Origin: Lachnospiraceae bacterium
GTDB lineage: Bacteria; Bacillota; Clostridia; Lachnospirales; Lachnospiraceae
Reading direction: 5' to 3'
Assembly: GCA_017623675.1 (NCBI GenBank)
Contig: JAGAOO010000070.1
Location: forward strand, 1-57,536
DNA length: 57,536 nt
The translations under genes and the position numbers were made by a program. Shown here in pieces: positions 50,181-57,536 of this stretch. The notes beneath the pieces are model-generated. The model made no database searches. It had not been told where the DNA came from and was given only the letters and a program-made list of their open reading frames with translations. Position 1 is the stretch's first letter, and each line of letters starts with the position of its first letter.

Positions 50181-51623
50181 TTATGCAGCAAGAGCAACAG
50201 AAGCAGAAGGTTCTTCTTCTGGCTTTGGTGCTTTCTTTTCTACATACAGTTCGCTGGTACCACTGATAATCTTTTGTTCCGTTTCATCCTCAAAGGACCA
50301 ACCATATTTTTCAAATATGCCATAGACTTGTCTAGCCTTCAGACCGTATGATTCCCGGTATATTCCGTAATAATCAAAGGGTTCTTCGCGACTGATGACA
50401 TGGTCAAGTATGATCAGCATCTGATGAAGTACACTTAATTGGTCAACTTGTTTCTGGATGGTTTCGCGTTCTTCCGTAGTAAGACGGTACTCCTCTTTAT
50501 CTGCAAAAAAGCTGCGTAAAGTAGAAGGGTATACGCTGGCACCATACTGGATGAAAATTTGCCAAATGCTATCTTTTACTTCGGAAACTGCTTGGGCGCT
50601 TAAAGCAGGGATTTTTCCGGAAAGAATGTCACAAAGGAAAGAGTGGCGTGTGGTATCAATCTTTTTTACGATATCTTTGATGGTACGCTTGTTTTTCTCA
50701 ATTCGATCACGTTCCAATTGCTCCGGTGTTTTTGCTTTCTTTTCCTGCTTTTGTTTTGTGATAACCCGGATACCGTTCCAGTAAGGGGAGAAATAAATCG
50801 GTTCAGCCTGCTTCGGAAGTTTGATATCCTTTGGAACCTCTTCATTAAAAGAAATCTCTTTAAGAATCTTCCATTTAGAAGAATACATTTCCTTGGCATA
50901 AGAATCAGGTGCGACACTTACTCCTTTCTTGAACAGTAAATCCACAATTGCTTTTTCTTTTGCTTTCCGTTCTGCAGCTTCCACTGCGCGCTGAGCACGG
51001 AATGCTAAATTTTTGGAATCGGTAGCTTCCTGGAGAATCTTATTTCTTGTTTCGATATCTGCGATTTTCTCCAGTTCATATAAATCAGTGAGGGTCATCT
51101 GGAACCCATTCTGCTGTTCCTTTTCCTTTAATACATCCGGATCCAGTTTTGCGATGTTTAACCGTCTGCGTATAGTGGCTTTGCAAAAACCGGTCTTTTC
51201 AGCAATGGAATCCTCAGTTTCTCCAAGGTCAAGCATCATTTGAAAGCCCTGCGCCTGTTCATACACGGTAAGGTCATTACGCTGCATGTTTTCCTCTAAC
51301 ATGATACCAAGCTGTTCTTTAAGGGAAATTTTACTGATGATTTTACACGGAAGTTCGGTCACACCGGCAAGTTTTGCCGCAGCCAGTCTCCGATGACCTA
51401 TGAGAACATGAAAATCACTGAGCAGGGAAATGTTATCCGGTTCTGGCTGTTGTTCCGGTTCCTCGGTTAGCGAGGATAATGGTATTACAGTAAGGTTTTG
51501 CATGACGCCATTTTTCTGTATGGAATCGGCCAGTTCTTCTAACGAACCCAGCTCTTTTCGCGGGTTGTTCGGATGAGGATACAAGTTATTGACATTGATA
51601 TTGACTATAGTATTATTTTCCAT
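50181..51623 (-). CDS. ParB-family protein
   Basis: 480 residues from ATG 51623 (AAGGAGGAC upstream). The ParB nuclease/CTPase-like N-terminus has NLYPHPNNPRKELGSLEELADSI and IGHRRLAAAKLAG (ParB box). The HTH follows near 140 (GETEDSIAEKTGFCKATIRRRLNIAKL). A long basic and glutamate-rich C-terminus is distinct from chromosomal Spo0J. These proteins bind centromere-like sites or act as transcription/replication control on plasmids and phages. It ends the minus-strand operon; no ParA was found in the window. Confidence 0.9.
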   Translation of the reverse strand: MENNTIVNINVNNLYPHPNNPRKELGSLEELADSIQKNGVMQNLTVIPLSSLTEEPEQQPEPDNISLLSDFHVLIGHRRLAAAKLAGVTELPCKIISKISLKEQLGIMLEENMQRNDLTVYEQAQGFQMMLDLGETEDSIAEKTGFCKATIRRRLNIAKLDPDVLKEKEQQNGFQMTLTDLYELEKIADIETRNKILQEATDSKNLAFRAQRAVEAAERKAKEKAIVDLLFKKGVSVAPDSYAKEMYSSKWKILKEISFNEEVPKDIKLPKQAEPIYFSPYWNGIRVITKQKQEKKAKTPEQLERDRIEKNKRTIKDIVKKIDTTRHSFLCDILSGKIPALSAQAVSEVKDSIWQIFIQYGASVYPSTLRSFFADKEEYRLTTEERETIQKQVDQLSVLHQMLIILDHVISREEPFDYYGIYRESYGLKARQVYGIFEKYGWSFEDETEQKIISGTSELYVEKKAPKPEEEPSASVALAA

Positions 51624-51634
51624 GATAGTCCTCC

Positions 51635-51886
51635 TTAGTTGACTGTGTTTTGTAATTTCTTCCTTGGGCACCATGCAGGAGCAGTTTTTAAGGGTACTGT
51701 ATCAGAAAGTGCTTCTCCAAAACCAAGAAATCCATGCATTTTCTTAATGCGATGCTGTGCAAAGTAGGCACTGATATAAGACTGCTCAGGATGCATACAG
51801 AAATAATTGGTTCGTGTGTTTTTGGAAGGCCGAAGTCCCTCACAGTAACTGCAGGTGCTGCATGTAATAGTATTATTTGTTCCCAT
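51635..51886 (-). CDS. Small Cys-rich zinc-finger-like protein
   Basis: 83 residues, AAGGAACTTATT before the ATG. Starts MGTNNTITCSTCSYCEGLR and continues RTNYFCMHPEQSYISAYF, then WCPRKK, giving about five cysteines and a His that could form a zinc finger. Such small proteins commonly accompany RecD and ParB genes in clostridial mobile elements. It probably binds nucleic acid or a partner protein; no known family is assigned. Confidence 0.72.
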   Translation of the reverse strand: MGTNNTITCSTCSYCEGLRPSKNTRTNYFCMHPEQSYISAYFAQHRIKKMHGFLGFGEALSDTVPLKTAPAWCPRKKLQNTVN

Positions 51887-51901
51887 AATAAGTTCCTTTC
51901 T

Positions 51902-54115
51902 TTAGACTGCTATCTTTTTCTCTGCAAGCATCCGGTGGTATTCTTTTGTAATGCGTTCGCCAAGCCTGGTGTTGCGGTTGTCGCTTTCTGTATTGTGGAT
52001 GGCCTGGTAAATGGCCCGTTTGCTTCCGACGATGATTACTTTTTCCTTTGCTCTTGTAACCGCAGTGTAGAGAATATTGCGGCGGAGCATTTTGTAGAAC
52101 ATTGGAAGCCATGGAAGGATAACAACCGGATACTCGGATCCTTGGCTCTTATGAATGGTAGTAGCATAAGCATGCTCAATCATATCAAGGTCATCTGTGG
52201 TATAATCCACAATACGTCCTTCTGAAAATGTGAGCTTTACATGCGGTGTTCCATCCTCATCTTCCTGAATAGTTCCGAGGTAACCAACATCACCGTTGCT
52301 GACTTCGTTCCGGTTCTTATTTTGAATAATCCTGTCGCCGGTACGGAAGGTACGCTTGCCGGTTTTGATTTCTGCTTTTTCCAAAGAGGCAGGATTTACA
52401 ATATCCCAGAGTCTTGCATTTAAGGAATCCACACTGGCATCTCCGCGTTTGCGGAAGGGAGTCAGTACCTGAACTTTGTCTACACCAAGCCGGGAGACTT
52501 CTTCTCGGTATGCTTTTTCGACAATGGCTGCAGCTTCTTCAGCTGTCGCAACTTCTACTAATTCAAAACCGGTACCGTAATCAAGCATAGCATTGTTTTC
52601 CTGCATCCGGTGGGCATTGACTGCAATTCTGCTGTTTTCAGCCTGCCGGAATACCATATCAAGAACAGTAACAGGAATGACGCCGCATTGGATGAGTTCA
52701 CGGAACACATTGCCGGGGCCGACACTTGGGAGCTGGTTGATATCTCCTACAAGAACCAGTCGGGTGCCCGGGGAAATGTGATTGAAGAATTCATAAGAAA
52801 GCCTCATGTCTGCCATGGTATATTCATCTGCAATGATGAAATCTGCTTCCAGCATGTCAGGAAGGGCTTCACAGTCTTCATCGTTGGTAAGCCCCATCGC
52901 ACTGTGCATGGTAACAGCCTCGGAATGCCCGGTGCTTTCCGCCATCCGCCTGCTGGCCCGCCCGGTTGGGGCGGTCAGCAGTACGTTCTTTTCTCCAAGC
53001 TTTTCGCTGATATATAAAAGAACTTTTTGAATGGTGGTTTTACCGGTTCCGGGACCACCGGTAATAATACTTACCAGATTGGTAAAGGCCTTCTTGACAC
53101 CTTCTGCCTGCTTGGCTGATAACAGGATGCCGAGTTCACGCTGGGCTTCTGCAATCAGGGAATCAATACCTGTGGCAGGCGTTGATTCCTGAGTGAGCAG
53201 TGCAGCTAACTTATTTGCTGCACCGCATTCGTAACCGTAAAGCTTTGCAGGATACAGGGCATTTCCTTCATAATAAAGTGCCTTGTTTTGTACCAGCCGG
53301 TACAACTCCTGATAAACCTCTCGCTCAGAAACAACTTCGGTATTATAGCCATGGTTTAGTTGTTCATAGACTTTTTTCTGGAACAGGTTTTTGTCCTGGT
53401 ATAAATGTCCTTCCTGCATTTCAAGTTCCATACAGTAATGGATGCAGCCTTCGATGCGCATCGGATCATTTAGCCGGCATCGGTTGGCCTTTGCTATCTC
53501 ATCTACGGTAAGGAAACCGAAACCGCTGATCTGGCAGAGGGCAAATGGCTGGTTCTTGACTGTATCCAGCGCATTACTGCCGAAAGCCTCGTGGATTTTT
53601 TTGATTTTATTTGGGGTTACGTGGAATGGGGTCAGATAGGCAGCCAGGTCACGAAGAGCATGACTGCTCTGATAGGAAGAAAGAATAGTGGAAAGCTTGC
53701 CGGGAGTAATCCCTTTGATATCCAGCAGACTGTTGGGGTAACGGTCCAGAATTTCAAAAGTTCGTGTTCCGTATCGGTCAACAATCAGTCTTGCGGTCTT
53801 TGGACCAATGCCTTTAATCATACCTGAAGAAAGATAACCAATGATGCCTTCTTCCGTGCGGGGAAGGATTTCTTCATAGGTATCTACCTGCAGCTGCATG
53901 CCATGACTGTTCTTTATCCACTTGCCCTGAATGTCGATTTCAATTTTATCGGTGTCCGGAAGGTTATTTCCGATAGCTGTGAACTGACAGCCGCTTCCTT
54001 TATAGAAGGAGTTTTGTGCCTGAGCCGGGACACTGGTATCTTCCGTATGATACAGGAAAATACAGTAACCATTGTCTCTGTTTTGATAGATTGGTTTTAC
54101 AAACCTGCATTTCAT
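51902..54115 (-). CDS. RecD2-type SF1B helicase (ATP-dependent 5'-3' DNA helicase)
   Basis: 737 residues from ATG 54115 (AGGAAAGGAACAAG upstream). The N-terminal helix-hairpin-helix region (GMIKGIGPKTARLI, YLTPFHVTPNKIKK) is typical of RecD2. The helicase motifs follow: ITGGPGTGKTT (Walker A), FIIADEYTMAD (Walker B), LVGDINQLPSVGPGNV (motif III), and in the 2B/SH3 half GDRIIQNKNRNEVSNGDVG, YATTIHKSQGSEYPVVILP and LYTAVTRAKEKVIIVG (motif VI). Works 5'-3' on DNA in repair or replication. Its neighbour is a YqaJ exonuclease, as in phage/plasmid recombination sets. Confidence 0.93.
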   Translation of the reverse strand: MKCRFVKPIYQNRDNGYCIFLYHTEDTSVPAQAQNSFYKGSGCQFTAIGNNLPDTDKIEIDIQGKWIKNSHGMQLQVDTYEEILPRTEEGIIGYLSSGMIKGIGPKTARLIVDRYGTRTFEILDRYPNSLLDIKGITPGKLSTILSSYQSSHALRDLAAYLTPFHVTPNKIKKIHEAFGSNALDTVKNQPFALCQISGFGFLTVDEIAKANRCRLNDPMRIEGCIHYCMELEMQEGHLYQDKNLFQKKVYEQLNHGYNTEVVSEREVYQELYRLVQNKALYYEGNALYPAKLYGYECGAANKLAALLTQESTPATGIDSLIAEAQRELGILLSAKQAEGVKKAFTNLVSIITGGPGTGKTTIQKVLLYISEKLGEKNVLLTAPTGRASRRMAESTGHSEAVTMHSAMGLTNDEDCEALPDMLEADFIIADEYTMADMRLSYEFFNHISPGTRLVLVGDINQLPSVGPGNVFRELIQCGVIPVTVLDMVFRQAENSRIAVNAHRMQENNAMLDYGTGFELVEVATAEEAAAIVEKAYREEVSRLGVDKVQVLTPFRKRGDASVDSLNARLWDIVNPASLEKAEIKTGKRTFRTGDRIIQNKNRNEVSNGDVGYLGTIQEDEDGTPHVKLTFSEGRIVDYTTDDLDMIEHAYATTIHKSQGSEYPVVILPWLPMFYKMLRRNILYTAVTRAKEKVIIVGSKRAIYQAIHNTESDNRNTRLGERITKEYHRMLAEKKIAV

Positions 54116-54134
54116 AAACTTGTTCCTTTCCTGA

Positions 54135-55172
54135 TTATGCAGCAATCTTTTTGATGGAAAAACGTCTGCTTTCAGAAGTACTGACATAATCATCATAAAC
54201 ATCCGGATGATTAATTTTTAACCGTTCCAGATTTTTCTTGTCTATGGTGGTACGGTATGACGGATTATAGGTAATGATATATTCGGTGTCTCCATCATTT
54301 ATAACGCCGGTACAACTGATACCTAACTCTTCAACAATAGCCGTGTAAGAGTCTTTCATCAGTTCTTCCAGTTTTTTTGCTTCACTCTCCAAAGCTGCCT
54401 TCTGCTCCTTCAGTTCCATATACTTCTGGATGTTGGTAAGATGTCTGCGGCTCAGTCTGATTTTGTCCGCATCCTTGTCAGCAGGACCGAAATGTTTCCG
54501 GATACTTTCCAATACCAGGTCCGGTTTCTCGGTGTAAGGAGGTTCAACCTTAGCAAGAACATTGTCTTTCCAGAAAAATTCTTCCTCGGCAATTAAGTCC
54601 TCTTCAAGTTCAAAATCCCGTTCCATAAAACGGATGAAAAACTCGTCCTCGTTATTTCCGTACAGGCAGGCAAAATAGACTTTGTCTACATTCATGACTG
54701 CCATATAATGGCGTCCCTGGTATTCATAATTGACCGGAGTAGAGTTGTTTGCCCACTTGTTCTGGCAGTTATAGTTGGTTGTCTTGCATTCCAGGATTCC
54801 GATAGAACCATCCGGGAATTCAATAAAAAAGTCTACATCTGCCAGCATGAACGGATACAGCGGGTGACGGAACATTTTCCGGATAGGGAAAACACGAAGG
54901 CCTGTCTTTTTTGAGAAGATTTCAGCTACTAAATCTTCCAGACGGTGTCCAACCTCCTTGGCTACCCAGTTACTTTCTTCTTCCTCCATAGCCGGAGTGA
55001 TACCACACTTATCATAATATAAGTCCCGCTTGGTACAGAATGGAGATACCCCCATGATAGCAGCGGCATCGCTTCCGCCAATTCCAAGCCTTCTGTACTT
55101 CAGCCAGTCTTCCCGACTTAACGTATCTGTATCAACAACCACTTCTGCTTTGTAATTCAAATCTAATCTCAT
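54135..55172 (-). CDS. YqaJ-family viral recombinase (lambda exonuclease-like)
   Basis: 345 residues, GGAAAGGAAG upstream. The domain starts SREDWLKYRRLGIGGSDAAAIMGVSPF, followed by EVGHRLEDLVAEIF and FMLADVDFFIEFPDGSIGILECKTT, giving the D...E-x-K nuclease site. It digests 5' ends to leave 3' single strands for annealing. The last 90 residues add a helical part (EQKAALESEAKKLEELMK) and a beta tail. No annealase (RecT/Bet) gene is present in the window. Adjacent to RecD2. Confidence 0.92.
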   Translation of the reverse strand: MRLDLNYKAEVVVDTDTLSREDWLKYRRLGIGGSDAAAIMGVSPFCTKRDLYYDKCGITPAMEEEESNWVAKEVGHRLEDLVAEIFSKKTGLRVFPIRKMFRHPLYPFMLADVDFFIEFPDGSIGILECKTTNYNCQNKWANNSTPVNYEYQGRHYMAVMNVDKVYFACLYGNNEDEFFIRFMERDFELEEDLIAEEEFFWKDNVLAKVEPPYTEKPDLVLESIRKHFGPADKDADKIRLSRRHLTNIQKYMELKEQKAALESEAKKLEELMKDSYTAIVEELGISCTGVINDGDTEYIITYNPSYRTTIDKKNLERLKINHPDVYDDYVSTSESRRFSIKKIAA

Positions 55173-55258
55173 AATTCTTCCTTTCCGACAGAAAAAAGAG
55201 AAGGAACTGTTTTTTCCTCCTCACCTGTCGTTAATTATTATTCTATTTTGTTTACAGC

Positions 55259-56191
55259 TTAAAGCTCCGCTAAGGAAATTCCTTGATGAAGAATGCTAAT
55301 TTCCTTCAGGTGACGGTCATACAGATACACGTTGTTGGAAAGACGGTCTTCGGGCGAAACATTATAGCGGTTAATATGTGCAATATCTCGCGGAAGAAGT
55401 CTGAGCGTCTGCAAATCTGATTCAAATGTTATCAGACATTCATGGATACTGGACGGATAAATGATTAAGTTATCATCATGAGCAGTTGCAAATTGATGCA
55501 GGGCTGCTTTGTTTAATAACATATTTGCTCCAAAGTGCCGTTCGGTATTTGTTAGCACATACAGATGCCCTTTTAAGGATGCATGCTCTGTAAAAAGATC
55601 AAAAAGATTTTCTTCTTCGACCGGGCACACTAACATGGATAGCATGTCCTGCATGTCACAAATGAGTGTATATTCCTTGCGCAGCAGGGTGTCCATACTG
55701 TCTTTGATAAATATATCTGTATCAATATTCCATTTGTGGAGTATCTGATTTGTAACAAGAAATGTTCCTTTAGTGTCATGAGAAATATCGAAACAGACAT
55801 AAAAAGCTGCTGCTAAATCAAGCAACCGCAGATGCGGTGCATCACTCAGCAGTTCTTTGTTTGCTTCATAATTGATCAGCTTGATGCGGATGTTGGCTTT
55901 TGATGTTTCGTACTGCTCAATCATGCTGGTATCCAATGTGAAATGGATAGGATTTAGAACCTCGTGTTCCAAAGTGGATGCACATTCGTCAAGAGTTCGG
56001 ATTCCCTGTTCATATTCCTTGAAAATGTTTTCTACATAAAATACCGGACAGACCCGACTATCTTTTTGCTTAATCTGGATGCCGATGAGCTTGCGATTGT
56101 TATTTTTTATGCTGGTTACCTGTTCTAAAGAATAGGTGTCGCCTAAACGCTTCTGTACTTCATTCATAAGTTTCATAATAAATTCATTCAT
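55259..56191 (-). CDS. DUF5688 family protein
   Basis: 310 residues from ATG 56191 (AAAGGAGAAAAAATC upstream). The pattern is typical of DUF5688: MNEFIMKLMNEVQKRLGDTY, KNNNRKLIGIQIKQKDSRVCPVFYVENIF, VRIKLINYEANKELL, CFDISHDTKGTFLVTNQILHKWNI, and the final IIYPSSIHECLITFE. These proteins are frequent on clostridial plasmids and conjugative elements; function unknown. Confidence 0.88.
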   Translation of the reverse strand: MNEFIMKLMNEVQKRLGDTYSLEQVTSIKNNNRKLIGIQIKQKDSRVCPVFYVENIFKEYEQGIRTLDECASTLEHEVLNPIHFTLDTSMIEQYETSKANIRIKLINYEANKELLSDAPHLRLLDLAAAFYVCFDISHDTKGTFLVTNQILHKWNIDTDIFIKDSMDTLLRKEYTLICDMQDMLSMLVCPVEEENLFDLFTEHASLKGHLYVLTNTERHFGANMLLNKAALHQFATAHDDNLIIYPSSIHECLITFESDLQTLRLLPRDIAHINRYNVSPEDRLSNNVYLYDRHLKEISILHQGISLAEL

Positions 56192-56210
56192 GATTTTTTC
56201 TCCTTTAATT

Positions 56211-57356
56211 CTAAATTGTTTCCGGAACATCATAGTCAGTCCAGTTAAAGGACAATGCCCGCGCGATATTTTCTTCCATGTGTGCAATCCGGCTTCCTTC
56301 TTCCCCGTCGCAGGCAAGCATATAGAGGATTTCGGAAATTCCATAGTAAATGTCATGCGCTGTACAGAAATCCAAATCATATTGTGCCTGGAACAGCTCA
56401 AGAGCTTCCGCCTGATATTTCTTCGGAATCTTTAACTTATCCATGACATTTTTCATACAGCCAATAGGATGCAAAATATCAATCTGCAGAAGATTGATGA
56501 GCTTGCCGGTAGCCTGCTGGAATTTCCCGTACAACTGATTCAGCTGCTTGTCAAATTCCTGAATGTCATTTCCGTGACGGTGTTCTAACCGAAGCGGACT
56601 GCCAAGATTGATGGTAAGACTACCTTTATTGGACAACAGCATTGGAAAGATATTTGCTCCTCCGGAACCGGTGTCTGACGTGGTAATTCTTACTACGGGC
56701 TTCATGTCGCCGATAGATTTGCCATGCATACGGATTTCGTCACGGTATGCTTTGAGCAGTTCATCTTCACCGGTTAATTCCCATAGTGCTGATACCATGT
56801 TGTGTTCATAGAATCCACCGAGGTACTGGCAATCTTTAAAGTTGTCGGTCAGATACTCAACAGCGTGGTGAAATAGTTCTTCCATGTCAAGAATGGAATA
56901 GTCATTACAGTCACCACTGAGAACTGCGGATACTTTACCGACAGAAAACCGGATGAGGGCTTCGCCTTGTGCTACCTTGAGACAGTCATTCAGAATACGT
57001 GCATAGACGTTCTTTTCGACACGGCGAAGGGCATTTCCCTGGATGCCTGCACGATCAAGAATACTTTTGATGGCACAGCTTCGGACAGGATAATATTCAT
57101 TCCTATCTTTAAGAAGAAGGCCGGTATTAAGAATCGTGTCTGTGATGATGTCTTCATCCAAGCCGGAGTCAGTGTACTTGGCTTTCATTTCTTCAGCCAA
57201 CTCACTTCCTTTTACGAGAGGAATCAGACGAAGATTCTTTGCCTTTTGCCTGCGCCAGAAGGAATTCTCTCCAATGCGCCTTAGGCAGGATAGGAAAGCA
57301 TCCTGGTCCCGGAAGACTCCATGATAGCAATCCATAAATACTTTGGGTTCATTCAT
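56211..57356 (-). CDS. Unknown phage/plasmid protein (possible DUF932-like)
   Basis: 381 residues from ATG 57356, with GAAAGGTGGAAC upstream; earlier in-frame codons have no ribosome binding site. Features: N-terminal LRLIPLVKGSELAEEM, mid RFSVGKVSAVLSGDCNDYSILDMEELF, KPVVRITTSDTGSGGANIFPMLL, then helices and the end FNWTDYDVPETI. The arrangement is reminiscent of DUF932-type proteins of phages and plasmids, but I am not sure. First gene of the minus-strand operon; stop is 20 bases before the DUF5688 start. Confidence 0.55.
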   Translation of the reverse strand: MNEPKVFMDCYHGVFRDQDAFLSCLRRIGENSFWRRQKAKNLRLIPLVKGSELAEEMKAKYTDSGLDEDIITDTILNTGLLLKDRNEYYPVRSCAIKSILDRAGIQGNALRRVEKNVYARILNDCLKVAQGEALIRFSVGKVSAVLSGDCNDYSILDMEELFHHAVEYLTDNFKDCQYLGGFYEHNMVSALWELTGEDELLKAYRDEIRMHGKSIGDMKPVVRITTSDTGSGGANIFPMLLSNKGSLTINLGSPLRLEHRHGNDIQEFDKQLNQLYGKFQQATGKLINLLQIDILHPIGCMKNVMDKLKIPKKYQAEALELFQAQYDLDFCTAHDIYYGISEILYMLACDGEEGSRIAHMEENIARALSFNWTDYDVPETI

Positions 57357-57443
57357 TTTTTGTTCCACCTTTCTTTCTCCCACTGTGGGGATTATTTTTA
57401 TCCAGCCGCTTATGCGGAAAAAGCCCGAAGGCATTACTGGCAA

Positions 57444-57476
57444 TAAAAAAGGAATGGTTCGCTTAGAATCCATTCC
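57444..57476 (-). terminator. Rho-independent terminator of a leftward gene right of the window
   Basis: On the minus strand GGAATGG, a 12-base loop, CCATTCC, then TTTTTT. It should end transcription entering from the right edge, so the ParB/RecD/YqaJ operon needs its own promoter in 57357-57443. No clear -35/-10 pair was seen there. Confidence 0.85.
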
Positions 57477-57536
57477 TGACTGTGTGTGGTACATCCACAA
57501 AATAACTTTTTTATCTGAACTGCAAACTGCAGAAAA

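Noticed and set aside
57421-57432. AAGCCCGAAGGC shared by the RNA region (33682-33693) and by 57421-57432, suggesting a mobile repeat
   Set aside because: The shared part is only a short cUUCGg hairpin, a motif common in terminators, and flanks differ.

Overview
The window looks like accessory DNA of a low-GC Firmicute, most likely a gut Clostridium-type bacterium of the Lachnospiraceae. The basis is the strong purine-rich ribosome binding sites, AT-leaning codon use, the families present (large serine recombinase with a clostridial C-terminus, DUF5348, DUF5688, Tn916-like regulators, YolD next to a Y-family polymerase) and the absence of any housekeeping gene. It reads as part of a large plasmid or integrative/conjugative element. 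No relaxase, coupling ATPase, phage structural gene, tRNA or rRNA was seen, so the class of element stays open.

Layout. (1) 0.15-5.4 kb: ParM/ParR-like segregation pair, a large serine recombinase, a stand-alone protein resembling that recombinase's C-terminal accessory domain, a small HTH-like protein and a ParB/DUF6551-like protein. (2) 5.2-5.96 kb: two divergent XRE regulators around a pair of near-identical operators. (3) 6.0-9.2 kb: a helicase with seven helicase-associated (HA) repeats, preceded by a two-repeat mini-protein. (4) 9.3-33.5 kb: a cell-surface polysaccharide operon behind a strong sigma-A promoter. Its first gene is an integrase arm-DNA-binding domain fused to a PglD/NeuD acetyltransferase. 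The operon encodes initiating transferase, glycosyltransferases, Wzy, Wzx, a heparinase-like protein, a CapK-like adenylate-forming enzyme, ManNAcA synthesis (WecB, WecC), a nonulosonic-acid module (PseG/SpsG-like, GNAT, SpsF-like, NeuB/SpsE-like), Ugd and a CapD/PglF-type dehydratase. The 9.53-30.15 kb part is visibly more AT-rich than both flanks, so it looks like an imported cassette.

(5) 33.6-36.4 kb: the most interesting spot. A TnpB-family protein has lost all three RuvC catalytic acidic residues and is co-transcribed behind an unknown 211-residue protein. It is followed directly by a run of stable hairpins where an omega-RNA scaffold is expected, and it is divergent from a small tyrosine recombinase. 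This suggests an exapted, nuclease-dead, RNA-guided DNA-binding (TldR-like) system. (6) 36.5-42 kb: membrane and regulatory proteins, a Tn916-like sigma/HTH pair behind a structured leader, hairpin-rich non-coding DNA, small unknown genes, and a minus-strand set with a resolvase, a DUF5348 protein and a miniature resolvase domain. (7) 42-47.5 kb: an SRAP/HMCES protein, an 844-type large coiled-coil membrane protein with an extracellular proline/threonine repeat, and a Y-family polymerase plus YolD under a promoter containing a LexA-box-like site. (8) 47.5-50.1 kb: small membrane, XRE, DUF2726 and unknown genes. (9) 50.1-57.4 kb, minus strand: a replication/recombination operon (unknown, DUF5688, YqaJ exonuclease, RecD2-type helicase, Cys-rich protein, ParB-like), closed by a bidirectional terminator.

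Together the backbone genes would maintain, recombine and repair the element, while its cargo is a surface glycan locus. The dead TnpB unit lies directly next to the end of that locus, which makes polysaccharide or element genes plausible regulatory targets, but no target was identified.
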